Source of the DNA: Anabaena azotica FACHB-119
Lineage (GTDB): Bacteria > Cyanobacteriota > Cyanobacteriia > Cyanobacteriales > Nostocaceae
DNA length: 64,000 nucleotides
Assembly (NCBI RefSeq): GCF_014697625.1
Contig: NZ_JACJSG010000003.1
Span: 1-64,000 of the forward strand
Reading direction: 5' to 3'
Within the stretch, counting starts at the first letter, position 1. Each line of letters opens with the position of its first letter. The position numbers and the translations under genes are program-made. Under the pieces are notes generated by a model that was not told where the DNA came from, did no database searches, and worked only from the letters and a program-made list of their open reading frames with translations. This document shows positions 35,330 to 44,624 of this stretch, piece after piece.

Positions 35330-35698
35330 ATGAATCACATTCATCCAGATGATTTGCCTTCAAATCGAACAATATTATTGAGTAAAATACTTATTAGACA
35401 ACTCGAAGAAGCAACTAAAAAAAGTTTCTTCTTGGCTTGTAACCGCATAGCCCGTATTTTATTGGCTAGTTGTCATTGGTATTTCAAAATTCATAGCGGT
35501 GTTCTTGTATTAATTATGATTTGTCCTGATATGGAAAGTTATCAGAACATCATGACAAGTATTCCCTATTTCACTAAGAATTTAAGGCGATTTGCAAATA
35601 CAGCTAGTATTAGTGTTACTCCGCCAGTTAATTTAGGCGTACCTTGGATAATCGAAATCGACGAAATTGGGTTAGATAACGACGCACTCAATACGTAA
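35330..35698 (+). CDS. Unknown 122-aa protein
   Basis: 122 aa (MNHIHPDDLPSNRTILLSKILIRQLEEATKKSFFLACNRIARILL...). Alternating hydrophobic strands and helices suggest a small alpha/beta fold (VLVLIMICPDMESYQNIM, VPWIIEIDEIGL). Not recognised. The spacer before it contains a ccccctgttcccctccaggg repeat. It may be co-transcribed with the preceding unknown gene. Confidence 0.5.
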   Translation: MNHIHPDDLPSNRTILLSKILIRQLEEATKKSFFLACNRIARILLASCHWYFKIHSGVLVLIMICPDMESYQNIMTSIPYFTKNLRRFANTASISVTPPVNLGVPWIIEIDEIGLDNDALNT

Positions 35699-35841
35699 CC
35701 AAATAACTGTGTTGGGGCGAAAAAAAGCAATCTTAATAACTTGAGAAGTGGGCAAATCAGCAGATCAAAAATTGTGCGATTAGCTATTGTCAGGTAGGCG
35801 ATCGCACAATATACAACTCACCCTTATTCTAGATATTCTGT

Positions 35842-38800
35842 CTAAGAATCTGCGTCTTCATCCTCGGTTTCTTCATCTTCAATAGTAAAATCGCTAATAT
35901 AGTCACGCACAACACGCTCAAAAAATAAGGGAGCAGGTAAAGCAGTCCAATCACTGTAGTGACCAAAGCCGTAGCGCAGTGACTCCACAAAAGCTGCTAA
36001 GTCATCAGGGTTATCTTCTGGTTGACGTAAGGTAACAACAATTTCCAGGGGGTTGGGAGTAGGCCAGCGACCAGTAAAAGGAGCTTGTTTTGTGAGTAAC
36101 CCAGTTTTTTTATCTAGACTGTAGTTTGAGCGATAGCAACTTTGACCACGAGTATATTGATGTGGTGATTCACGCGCCACAGATAGATAAGCTACGCAGC
36201 CAGTTTGGTTAGTCGCGCTGAGTCGAAATAAGCCAGTTGCACTAGATGCCGAAGGAATTTCCCGCGTATGCGGCAGCTTCTTTAGTTCCTCTTTAGTTCT
36301 GGTATCTTCTACAGAGGTTTCTATTAAGTGTCTGGCTTTTTTCTCAATAATGCCAGGGGCAATTTCTTGGCGTATGCGAATTATACGTGCGCCTTGCCAG
36401 TTAACCTCCATGTTTTCATGCTTATTACCAAGGTTAATTTGATTAGAATTTATTCTAATATCAGCTAACCAAGGCCATAGTTGAACGCAGTTGGAAGAAT
36501 CAATCATAACCAATGGTTGCTTCCCTCCTTTCACAGAATCGGAAACAACCTGTTCCACAAAGTCCATGAATCGAGTTTTGCGTACTTCCTCTTTATCAGC
36601 CAGTTTAATAGGAGTAAGTTCAGCAACAAAAGCTCGTCCATCAGAAAAACTCGTCCACGAACTGATTACTAAATTTCCTCTATCATAAGCACAGCAAAAT
36701 TCACATTTACCTGTATCTACATTGATGCGGATTGCTATTGGTAAAAATGTACCTTCTATTTTACCACGAACGCGACCTTTTTGTTTACGGACAATTGTAA
36801 TTACAATAATTTCTTTTGGTCTAGCTTCTGGGGGAATATTTTGCAGATACTTATCAACTTTTCCTTTGACATCATCAATGCGACCAGAATGAGCAAAAAT
36901 TAAATCTTTCAGTGCTGACTGCATCCGATGGAAAAAGTCTGCAAGTTTGAGACGATTTGTTGTCCTTGTTTTTTCAATAGGTAGTAAAAACTGCACAGCA
37001 GCACCAACCTTTGCTAATGCTTGACGAGTTGAAGGTTTGTTAACTTTATCGTCAGGTTTAACAGTGTTTTGACCATTAGGATTTGGATAAAACTGTCGTG
37101 CCATTATTAAGCAGAAAGTTGGCTGATTGAGCTTTTCAATCTGTTGTGCAGTAGATTCCCATGCTTTAATTCGCTCACGCGATCGCTCTTTAGCATTCAA
37201 ATCTTTTCCTGATAAACTTTCTCTTGGCCCGTGCGTATCTTCTGGCAAGCGACTAATTTCTATGTCAAGAGTATTACCCCACAAAACTTGAGTAACTTTC
37301 TGCAACAGTTTTGCTTCAGTTTGTAACTGAGCTTCATAAAATATAAATAATAAAGGTCGTTCATTCGGATATAATCGCTGCATTGCTGCTTGGTTTGCCT
37401 GAATAATGGCTTGGAGATCATCTGTCTGATTAGGTGTAGGTTTGCTAAATTGCAGAGCTTTTCTTCCCCAATGAACACCTTCTAAGCGAATGCTAAAGTA
37501 TTTACTTAGTAAGTCATCAATTTGTTTCTCGTTGAATTGATCGAAATATTTCGGAGTAAATTCCAAGTTGGTATTTGTTTCCAGAGCTTCCAAAACACCA
37601 CCAAGCAGTGTAGGAAGATTAATCATGCGCGATGCTGTATCATCTAGTTTGTGGGTAGATGCTATTTTTTTGTAATCCTTAAATATTTCGATTCCTAATG
37701 GTTGAATAATTTTTGCGATCGCCTCAAACGCATCTAATTTATCGCGCTCTGGGACACCTGTTTCAATCCCGTAGGTTTCAAAAGTTTCTTCGTCTTCTTC
37801 TGAATTATCTTGTAGCCCATTACGGTAAGTTAGAAGTACCTCACAGCTATTAGTTGAGGCTAAACCTCTAGCGATTTCTTGTCCATCACAAGATGACCCC
37901 AAATTTAATTCTCTCCGCAATATTTCAAAATCTTTATCTGTTCTCCAAACCAATTTTACCGAATCTTCCTTGTTAGTTTTACCATTTTTGCCGTTTTTGT
38001 CTTGTTCGCATCTTACTTGATAGCTAAAGGCTCTATCAGTATGCTCTTGAGAAAAGATGAAACCGCTAATCTTTCTACGGTCATATTTAGGAGCTTTTAA
38101 ATGGGTGAACCAGCGACGTTTAGAAACTTCAACTTTTAATAAAGGTTGATGTAAAGATGGGTAAGTAACAACTTCCAATCTCACTACAAAACTGAATTTT
38201 CCTTTTGCGCCATCCAAAGAAATCGGATCTGTGATCAGTTCTGCAATACCAGAAGTAAATGTACCACTGCTGAAAATAACACGTTTCATCGGCTTTAAAT
38301 CTGGAAAAATAACTTGTCCAGCAATTTGACGAGCCACATAATCTGCAAGCATTCGATACGCATATTTATCTTTAGGTTGAGTTGTATCCGTCTCTTTATT
38401 CCAAGCCCAAGGTAATACTTGAGATTTGAATGGAGAAACTGTTATTAACTCTCCTCTTTCTTGCAAATCCTTCAAGCTCTCAATAATGTCTATTGATATA
38501 TCTTCCTTCTCAGCAAATGGTTTGAGATAGTTTGTCAACCAATCATTAATAATTGGGCGAAGTATTCTATTTATTTCTTCTTCATTGCCGCCAGTAATGT
38601 AAACAAAGGGTTCTGGTACAGCATTGACAGCATATTTAGCATAATTCAAGGCATATTTGCTAAGACCTATCTCTGGTTCAATTCGTGTTGCATCTTTTAA
38701 TACTACTTGTAAAAAATTCCGCAATGAGCCATAAGGAATATTTTTGACATTAGCTCCTTGTTGAATCTTGCCGAAACATTGCAAAGCTGGTTTTGTCCAA

Positions 38801-39000
38801 GTAAGAGTAAACCCCTCTACTATAATTGGAGGTAGTTTATCTGGTACTGTAAAAGCTAGAGGAAATTTGGCAATTGATTTGATTGCACCTTGCTGAATAT
38901 ACAATGTATCTGAGACGAAATCACCTTCAGTTTCTTCGTCTTCCTCTTCTGCCAATAAATCTTCTTCCAATTCAATTTCATTATCAAAATCGTTAATCAT
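35842..39000 (-). CDS. pPIWI-RE protein: PIWI/RNase H-fold of the three-gene island
   Basis: 1052 aa, third gene of the island, 2 bp after the helicase gene. An acidic N-terminus (about 1-25) and the long X-type module precede a MID-like region (about 570-720: LLFIFYEAQLQTEA...) and an RNase H-fold PIWI domain (about 730-1035). The latter has GTFLPIAIRINVDTGKCEFC, a strand with D834 (LVMIDSSNCVQLWPW) and the family hallmark R and E in RIIRIRQEIAPG (R877, E879), then GLFRLSATNQTGCVAYLSVARESPHQYTRGQSCYR. Such proteins are proposed to bind guide-target hybrids and restrict foreign DNA. The acidic tail EDEETEDEDADS is of low complexity. Confidence 0.88.
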   Translation of the reverse strand: MINDFDNEIELEEDLLAEEEDEETEGDFVSDTLYIQQGAIKSIAKFPLAFTVPDKLPPIIVEGFTLTWTKPALQCFGKIQQGANVKNIPYGSLRNFLQVVLKDATRIEPEIGLSKYALNYAKYAVNAVPEPFVYITGGNEEEINRILRPIINDWLTNYLKPFAEKEDISIDIIESLKDLQERGELITVSPFKSQVLPWAWNKETDTTQPKDKYAYRMLADYVARQIAGQVIFPDLKPMKRVIFSSGTFTSGIAELITDPISLDGAKGKFSFVVRLEVVTYPSLHQPLLKVEVSKRRWFTHLKAPKYDRRKISGFIFSQEHTDRAFSYQVRCEQDKNGKNGKTNKEDSVKLVWRTDKDFEILRRELNLGSSCDGQEIARGLASTNSCEVLLTYRNGLQDNSEEDEETFETYGIETGVPERDKLDAFEAIAKIIQPLGIEIFKDYKKIASTHKLDDTASRMINLPTLLGGVLEALETNTNLEFTPKYFDQFNEKQIDDLLSKYFSIRLEGVHWGRKALQFSKPTPNQTDDLQAIIQANQAAMQRLYPNERPLLFIFYEAQLQTEAKLLQKVTQVLWGNTLDIEISRLPEDTHGPRESLSGKDLNAKERSRERIKAWESTAQQIEKLNQPTFCLIMARQFYPNPNGQNTVKPDDKVNKPSTRQALAKVGAAVQFLLPIEKTRTTNRLKLADFFHRMQSALKDLIFAHSGRIDDVKGKVDKYLQNIPPEARPKEIIVITIVRKQKGRVRGKIEGTFLPIAIRINVDTGKCEFCCAYDRGNLVISSWTSFSDGRAFVAELTPIKLADKEEVRKTRFMDFVEQVVSDSVKGGKQPLVMIDSSNCVQLWPWLADIRINSNQINLGNKHENMEVNWQGARIIRIRQEIAPGIIEKKARHLIETSVEDTRTKEELKKLPHTREIPSASSATGLFRLSATNQTGCVAYLSVARESPHQYTRGQSCYRSNYSLDKKTGLLTKQAPFTGRWPTPNPLEIVVTLRQPEDNPDDLAAFVESLRYGFGHYSDWTALPAPLFFERVVRDYISDFTIEDEETEDEDADS

Positions 39001-39002
39001 TT

Positions 39003-42000
39003 TTACATCTCCAATAGTGTTGAAAACTCGTCAAAACCTGCTTCTTCATCCGCCAATTCTTCTAAGGAATGTAATTCACCAGGATAAATTACTCCTTGAA
39101 TGCGCTGTAAAGGTTCTAGAAATTCGCCATACAGTTCTTGATAAATTTCTCGAATTACGGGGTCTTCATGGTTCACACATTCTTCTAAAATAATTCGCAT
39201 CTGAACCAGCATACTATCTCGTCCAGAGTCGGGTTTATCTTCTGTTGATTTTTTAGCCCAAGCTGCATCAACAAAGTAAACTGATACTGGGCATCCATTC
39301 CGCATTCCTCGACCAATTGTTTGCAGAATAGCTACCATTTGATTAGCCGTAAATGATTTGAATAGTTCAGTCCCCAAACGGCTGGCCATTAAGGGTTCAC
39401 GTAACAATCTATTAGCAGTTAACCAGAGGTCTTTTCTTGATTGTCGCCAAGCTGTTGCTATGGCATTCAAATCTTCTGTTTCACTAAAAACTCGACTATC
39501 AAATTCTTGTGTTGCTCGTCCTGCCAAGCTGTACAAAAGCTGCATATCATTTTTGGTAGGATGAGGACGAGTGAGGAAGTAAATAGAGCCAATTGCTGCA
39601 TCTAGTTTCCTGTCCCCTTTGGTGAAAACTATGTTGACACCTCTACCAATTGCCAGCATGGGAAAAATTAGAATGTCACAGTTTTCATCATCTCCTAATG
39701 CTTCACATTGAGCAGAAGTGATAAAATCTTTTGGTTGTTCTCCTTCTCTCAAAGAGTTAACAACTGCTTTTGTATGCCTACCAACATCAGGATAATAGTT
39801 ATTGATGTATTTCTTAATATGGCGAGCTTGGTCATAACTGTTAACAACTAAAGCGGCTTTGCGACGAATATCAGACTTGACATCAAATTTATTCATGGCT
39901 TTATAAATTTCAGATTTAGTAGTTCCTCCTTTGACAAGAGCATCTACCATCAGCTGAAGATTCCGTTTTTGCAGTTCGGGATCGCCTGCGCCACTGTATA
40001 GTAGAGGTTGATCACCACGTTGGCTATCTGGAAACCATTTGAAACGATAAATGCTTTTTGCTGATGTATGATTTTTTGACTGACGTGCTTTGAGTAAATA
40101 ATGTGGCCCGGCGTTAATATGATAGGCTGGACTGGCTTGTAAAAATGATGTGGCTGAGGTAATTAAAATAGCTGGACTAGCTTGTCCATTATCTGCTTCT
40201 AACAATCGATGAAAGCGGTGCATTAACATCCGAGGCGCACCTACAAATGTAATGTATGATAATTCCATATTTCTCGCAGCAGTGCGCGTTGTTTGTGCTT
40301 TGAAAAAACTGTATTGCACACCAGAAAATGAACCTAAAATGCTTTCTGGAATGAATTTTCTTAGTTCTGGTGATGCAGTAGATTCTACAATGGGATCACG
40401 AATGAAGCCTTCTGCAACCATTGTTCTTGTGCCTGGTACAATTCGCTGATAACCCAAAATTACGAATGTAACAGTTATTAGTAATTTAATTAAATCCTCG
40501 GCTTCGATAGTTAATTGATGTTTGGGAAAACAGAGTTTGAAAAATAATTCGATAATTTCTTGGACAATCGCATCACGTTGTTTAATCAGATTTTCTGCTA
40601 AGTAGCGGCGAAAATGCTGAATAAGAGTTTCCCATTCCTGTTCTAAGGTTTCTCTGTTTATGCCTATATAATGAGGCCAAAAATCAGCTTTAAAATCTTG
40701 AGGGTTATTCACACCTGTGCGGTCATAAAAGGCATTATATGCTGCTTTTTCCCAAAATTCAGCTAACGCTCGACTTCTGGTAACTTCAGTTTTTACCTCT
40801 TGTTCATCAATTTCATCTTGTTTAGTGGATTTTTTCAGAATATTCAAGAGTTCGCTAACAATTCGTAATACAGTCAACAATTGATTTTCATAGCGTTCTT
40901 TTACCCGCGACGCTGACATATTATGGATGGTGGTAATCAAAGAGGTATTATGATTGCCAAATTCCGCTAAGTCACGACTGTAAAGTTCTATATCCCGGTC
41001 AAATAGTCGATAGTTTTCACCACGAGCAAAGCGATTATGAATTTGTTCGAGAATGACTCTATGAATTGAGTGTTTTGAGCCAGAAATACTTAAAGTTGCC
41101 GCGCCATAATCATCTAAGACTTTCTGCACCATGTCGCCTTCATCGAAAACAACTAGGTCAAAGGTACGGGCAATTAATTCAAAATATCGTAATTGTTCGT
41201 AACTCGCATGGGGTGATATTTGAGTATCGAGCGATCGCACATGACCAACCCAAATATTAGCATCCAATAAATCTCGTTGTGCTTTGTTGCGACCGCACAT
41301 TGTCCAGAGGGGACACAGGCATTTTTTCATCTTTCCCTGTTTCCCCCCTCCTTGCAATATCTCATTACAAGGTGCATAACCAAACCCCCACAAAGACATA
41401 TCCGCAGTGGAAAAGGCTGGTAGAACGCAGTTCAGCCCAAAAACTTCTGCCTGTTCTAAAGTGTAAGCAAAACCACCATTGTTTCCTGTAGCGGCGATCG
41501 CTTCTGCAATATTATCTGCATGGCGACGACGAGTTTCATCACCTTGACCGACAAGCATTCCCACCTTAACTTGATGAAATGCCAAATCAGCCATGTACTG
41601 TCTAGCAACTTCAATTGAAGGAAACACAAACATTGCTTTATAGTCATGTAGCCCCAACCAGACAGCTATCAACACCAGTAAGGTTGTTTTACCCGACCCA
41701 GGCAAACCAATTAAGTGTTTGATATCCGCTAATTCCAGTACATCATCTTCTTTCCGCAGTCCTTTTCCCGCCTCCGACACCATCAGGTCAAAGCGTTCAA
41801 AGCGCTCTGCCCAGTTCCCAGTCCGTCGTTCAGGATATTGCTGTTCACGTTCGTCCATTTTCCGAGCCAAATCACGCAGTTCTTTTAGGGGAATGCGAAT
41901 CTTTCCTCTTGGTTGGCGGTTGAGGGAATGGGTACGACGTGCAGCAATCGGCGCAGAGATACGCGGAATGTCTAACTTCACGGAAGTTGAGTCTTCACCT

Positions 42001-42428
42001 AACGCCACAGCCATTGGCTGACGAGGATCGGCAACTATAAAACCATAGGTATCGTAGGGCAAAGGGGAACTGAGAATTTGCCGCGCCTTTGTAATTAACG
42101 AATCTTCTAAAGCGTCAGTCCTTTGAAACTGAAGTGTTTCAATATCAATTTCATACGTCCCTTGAGTATTGTTTGAGTAATGATAATTGTTATAGAGAGC
42201 GATCGCGTGTTTAACTGACTGGTGCGTTACATAAGCCAGAGACATCTGCCGCATATTGAAAATAGCTTGACGAGCTTGTGCAAATGCAGGTGCATTTAAA
42301 ATGCTGGCCATACCAGACATAACTACTGGTGCATACTCCAGTGAATTAGTGCCGATAAATTCTTCCATGAAGACGCAAAGCCAACAAATTCGCTCTGCAC
42401 CTTTCCAAAAATCAGGTTTAGTTCGCAT
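39003..42428 (-). CDS. DinG/XPD-like helicase of the pPIWI-RE island
   Basis: 1141 aa. An N-terminal domain Z (about 1-230) precedes the helicase core: Walker A GLPGSGKTT (K247), a cysteine cluster CNEILQGGGKQGKMKKCLCPLWTMC that fits a 4Fe-4S site between motifs I and II, the DEAH-like box LVVFDEGD, and motif VI QTIGRGMRNGCPV. Superfamily 2 helicases of this type unwind DNA or R-loops 5' to 3'. It starts inside the last codons of the upstream REase gene (11-bp overlap) and stops 2 bp before the PIWI gene, so the three are a tight operon. Confidence 0.88.
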   Translation of the reverse strand: MRTKPDFWKGAERICWLCVFMEEFIGTNSLEYAPVVMSGMASILNAPAFAQARQAIFNMRQMSLAYVTHQSVKHAIALYNNYHYSNNTQGTYEIDIETLQFQRTDALEDSLITKARQILSSPLPYDTYGFIVADPRQPMAVALGEDSTSVKLDIPRISAPIAARRTHSLNRQPRGKIRIPLKELRDLARKMDEREQQYPERRTGNWAERFERFDLMVSEAGKGLRKEDDVLELADIKHLIGLPGSGKTTLLVLIAVWLGLHDYKAMFVFPSIEVARQYMADLAFHQVKVGMLVGQGDETRRRHADNIAEAIAATGNNGGFAYTLEQAEVFGLNCVLPAFSTADMSLWGFGYAPCNEILQGGGKQGKMKKCLCPLWTMCGRNKAQRDLLDANIWVGHVRSLDTQISPHASYEQLRYFELIARTFDLVVFDEGDMVQKVLDDYGAATLSISGSKHSIHRVILEQIHNRFARGENYRLFDRDIELYSRDLAEFGNHNTSLITTIHNMSASRVKERYENQLLTVLRIVSELLNILKKSTKQDEIDEQEVKTEVTRSRALAEFWEKAAYNAFYDRTGVNNPQDFKADFWPHYIGINRETLEQEWETLIQHFRRYLAENLIKQRDAIVQEIIELFFKLCFPKHQLTIEAEDLIKLLITVTFVILGYQRIVPGTRTMVAEGFIRDPIVESTASPELRKFIPESILGSFSGVQYSFFKAQTTRTAARNMELSYITFVGAPRMLMHRFHRLLEADNGQASPAILITSATSFLQASPAYHINAGPHYLLKARQSKNHTSAKSIYRFKWFPDSQRGDQPLLYSGAGDPELQKRNLQLMVDALVKGGTTKSEIYKAMNKFDVKSDIRRKAALVVNSYDQARHIKKYINNYYPDVGRHTKAVVNSLREGEQPKDFITSAQCEALGDDENCDILIFPMLAIGRGVNIVFTKGDRKLDAAIGSIYFLTRPHPTKNDMQLLYSLAGRATQEFDSRVFSETEDLNAIATAWRQSRKDLWLTANRLLREPLMASRLGTELFKSFTANQMVAILQTIGRGMRNGCPVSVYFVDAAWAKKSTEDKPDSGRDSMLVQMRIILEECVNHEDPVIREIYQELYGEFLEPLQRIQGVIYPGELHSLEELADEEAGFDEFSTLLEM

Positions 42429-43932
42429 AAGGCATCTTCTTTATAAACTCAATGACGGCGGAAACTGACATAATTTCTAAACTGGCTGCATCACCTTTTT
42501 TATCAAGTGTTGATTTAAGGGTGGAAATGTAGCTTGGGTTATCTTCAATTAAGCGATCGCTCACAGCCAAAATCCGACGGCGATAATAAATCAGTCCCCC
42601 AATACTACGGTTGAGACGCAAAGCCAAAGTCACCGGACTTGTATAAGATTTAGCATCAATGCCAATTGCTCGTTCGTTAATTGATATATCGCATAAATCC
42701 GACTCTGGATAAAGTTCCGCATCTAGTCCGTTTTGTCTGGCTGTATCAAATATGGCTAATTCGTCAATAGCTGGGCCTGTCCAGTAGGTGAGAATTTGCG
42801 GCTTGGCAATGCGTAAAATGTCTTCGTTGGGATCTAGTTTGTCGGATACTTTTGGCAATTCATGACCAATACACTGGCGAATGGGACAGCGCCCTTGTGC
42901 AAATAGTTTATTGTTAGGATGAGGTCGCATCAGTGTACCGCAGTATGCACAACGGTTTGCTAAACCATCAATTAACCAGATATCCGGTACTAGGTCGAAA
43001 AATCTCTCAAGAATCATTCCCTGTAAAGGAGTTAAGTCATTCTTAACCAAGTAATCTAATAGTTGGTGTTGTCCAATCAGAGAATGCCTACCAAACAACT
43101 CTCGTAATGCCGTATAGGCTTTGTGCTGGCGGCGACCACCCAATCGTTGGGTTGCGTCGCATAACTCAGTATAAAGGCGATGTTCAATAACATTATTTTC
43201 CCCAAAACCGCCACTGAGGTTGGCAATCTCTGCACAGTCTGAGGTGGGAACTCGCAAATCTGGATCGATGATGGTTGCGTTAGCAAAGCGAAAGTCTGAT
43301 TGGTGAAAAATTCCTAACCCCCAACGCTCAGAACCAAGCGGGTAGCGTGCGTTATCTAAGACAGTATGTACACAAGCAGCGCGATCGCATTGTCCTTCTT
43401 CAATATACAGACGACCCAATTTGCACATTGCTTGATAAAGTTCTGGTGGCAATGTACTATCCTCTTGACGGACAATTTGTTGTCCTGGTAGCAGTCGGTC
43501 ATATTGGCGCATAATTCCCTGCGCTAACAAAACTACAGCATCTTCAGCCAGATCCGTTGCTGGTCTTTGTCCAGTAGGTAATGGCAAGGGGGTTGCAGTG
43601 ATTGCGGGTAGCCATGTAGGATCTTGACCTTGAGCTTCGGCAAGAATTTGCATCTCCAAAGTATCATCTGTGAAAGAAGGCAATACTTGCGCGATCGCCG
43701 CCAGCGTCCAACCCTTCTTTAATAGTAAAGTTGTTGCCAATCCCTCCAAAATTTGACGAAATCCAAATTCTTGTCCTTTCGGTTGTGATAAAAGTTGCTT
43801 TGCTCTCCAAGACCGCACGGTTCGCAAGGCTGGTGGCTCTACTGACAGTTTCAGGTGTTCAATCTGCCGTTTAAGTTCTTTTGTCAGTGCCTCAGCAGTT
43901 CCCTGCCATTGACGCACACCTTCAAATTCCAT
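42418..43932 (-). CDS. pPIWI-RE-associated REase with a MerR-like N-terminal HTH (domain Y)
   Basis: 504 aa, first gene of the island. Residues about 30-95 (EPPALRTVRSWRAKQLLSQ ... EFGFRQILEGLATTLLLKKGWTLAAIAQVL) look like a MerR-type winged helix-turn-helix. The middle is domain Y with a zinc-ribbon-like CAYC...CPIRQC (about 324-351). The C-terminal REase domain shows acidic residues in ESDLCDIS and the catalytic strand AIGIDAKSY with D426 and K428, a PD-(D/E)xK variant. The enzyme would cut DNA selected by the PIWI and helicase partners. No Shine-Dalgarno sequence precedes the ATG; a perfect inverted repeat does. Confidence 0.87.
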   Translation of the reverse strand: MEFEGVRQWQGTAEALTKELKRQIEHLKLSVEPPALRTVRSWRAKQLLSQPKGQEFGFRQILEGLATTLLLKKGWTLAAIAQVLPSFTDDTLEMQILAEAQGQDPTWLPAITATPLPLPTGQRPATDLAEDAVVLLAQGIMRQYDRLLPGQQIVRQEDSTLPPELYQAMCKLGRLYIEEGQCDRAACVHTVLDNARYPLGSERWGLGIFHQSDFRFANATIIDPDLRVPTSDCAEIANLSGGFGENNVIEHRLYTELCDATQRLGGRRQHKAYTALRELFGRHSLIGQHQLLDYLVKNDLTPLQGMILERFFDLVPDIWLIDGLANRCAYCGTLMRPHPNNKLFAQGRCPIRQCIGHELPKVSDKLDPNEDILRIAKPQILTYWTGPAIDELAIFDTARQNGLDAELYPESDLCDISINERAIGIDAKSYTSPVTLALRLNRSIGGLIYYRRRILAVSDRLIEDNPSYISTLKSTLDKKGDAASLEIMSVSAVIEFIKKMPYAN

Positions 43933-44624
43933 ATATTTAATTTACATCATTAACTGTTTACACTAAACGATGTAAATTACAATGTCAATAGCTTTTGCTG
44001 AATAAGATTAAGGTTGCGGTCTAAATTGAAACAATATTACTGAAAAGCTACACCCACAACGAGTTATAATCTCAATCCTGTTAACAAGAGTGCGATCGCC
44101 CATGCTAGGGTGTAGCTGATTGGACTATGAAAAATGAGTAGCGATCGCCGCCGCCATCCATGTAACAAATTTCTTGCTTTTCATAGAAAATATTTACGGT
44201 AAATTGCTTACTTATGGTAAGCTCTCTGAATACAATACCAAAAAAGTTAGAAATTAGTACCAACCAATTTGGTAAATATCAAGATACTCTTCGCTAGATA
44301 ATAAAAAGGTTGACACGCATCTATATTAATTTATGCAAAAAACTTGATATTTGACGCTTTTCAACAGGGTAAAATTTTGCTCATGTCAGCAAGAGGAAAA
44401 GGGGCTTCTCTTGCACTCTTGCACTTAGCAAGGGGGAAAATCGAGACGGAAGCTCAACTCCGAAGAAAGTCAAGCGCCAAAGAAGGGCGGGGCTTGTACC
44501 TATGTTCTGCTCCGTTCCACTTATAGGGGGAAGGCTTGCTGTCCCTGCTCCCTGCCTCTGTTCTGATGCTACTAATACCCCAAGAAAAATGTTTTTGTTC
44601 AATGTAAATAATGAGGAAGTAGAA
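43933..44624. promoter_or_regulatory. Divergent upstream region of the pPIWI-RE operon and the avidin-like gene
   Basis: Contains the inverted repeat at 43939-43978, HIP1 sites, and at 44258-44273 the 16-mer taccaaccaatttggt, the same as at 34724-34739. A pyrimidine/purine-rich stretch at 44460-44600 carries short repeats. No gene between the two starts that I can support. Confidence 0.5.
43939..43978. promoter_or_regulatory. Candidate operator: perfect 10-bp inverted repeat
   Basis: Arms aatttacatc (43939-43948) and gatgtaaatt (43969-43978) are exact complements with 20 bp between them, so their starts are 30 bp apart, about three turns of DNA, on one face. The left arm is 7 bp from the start codon of the REase gene, so binding there would block transcription or translation of the whole island. 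The MerR-like HTH of that gene is a plausible ligand. Confidence 0.55.

Noticed and set aside
44502..44624. N-terminal extension of the avidin-like frame
   Set aside because: A signal peptide and ribosome site start at 44625; the upstream part is low-complexity.
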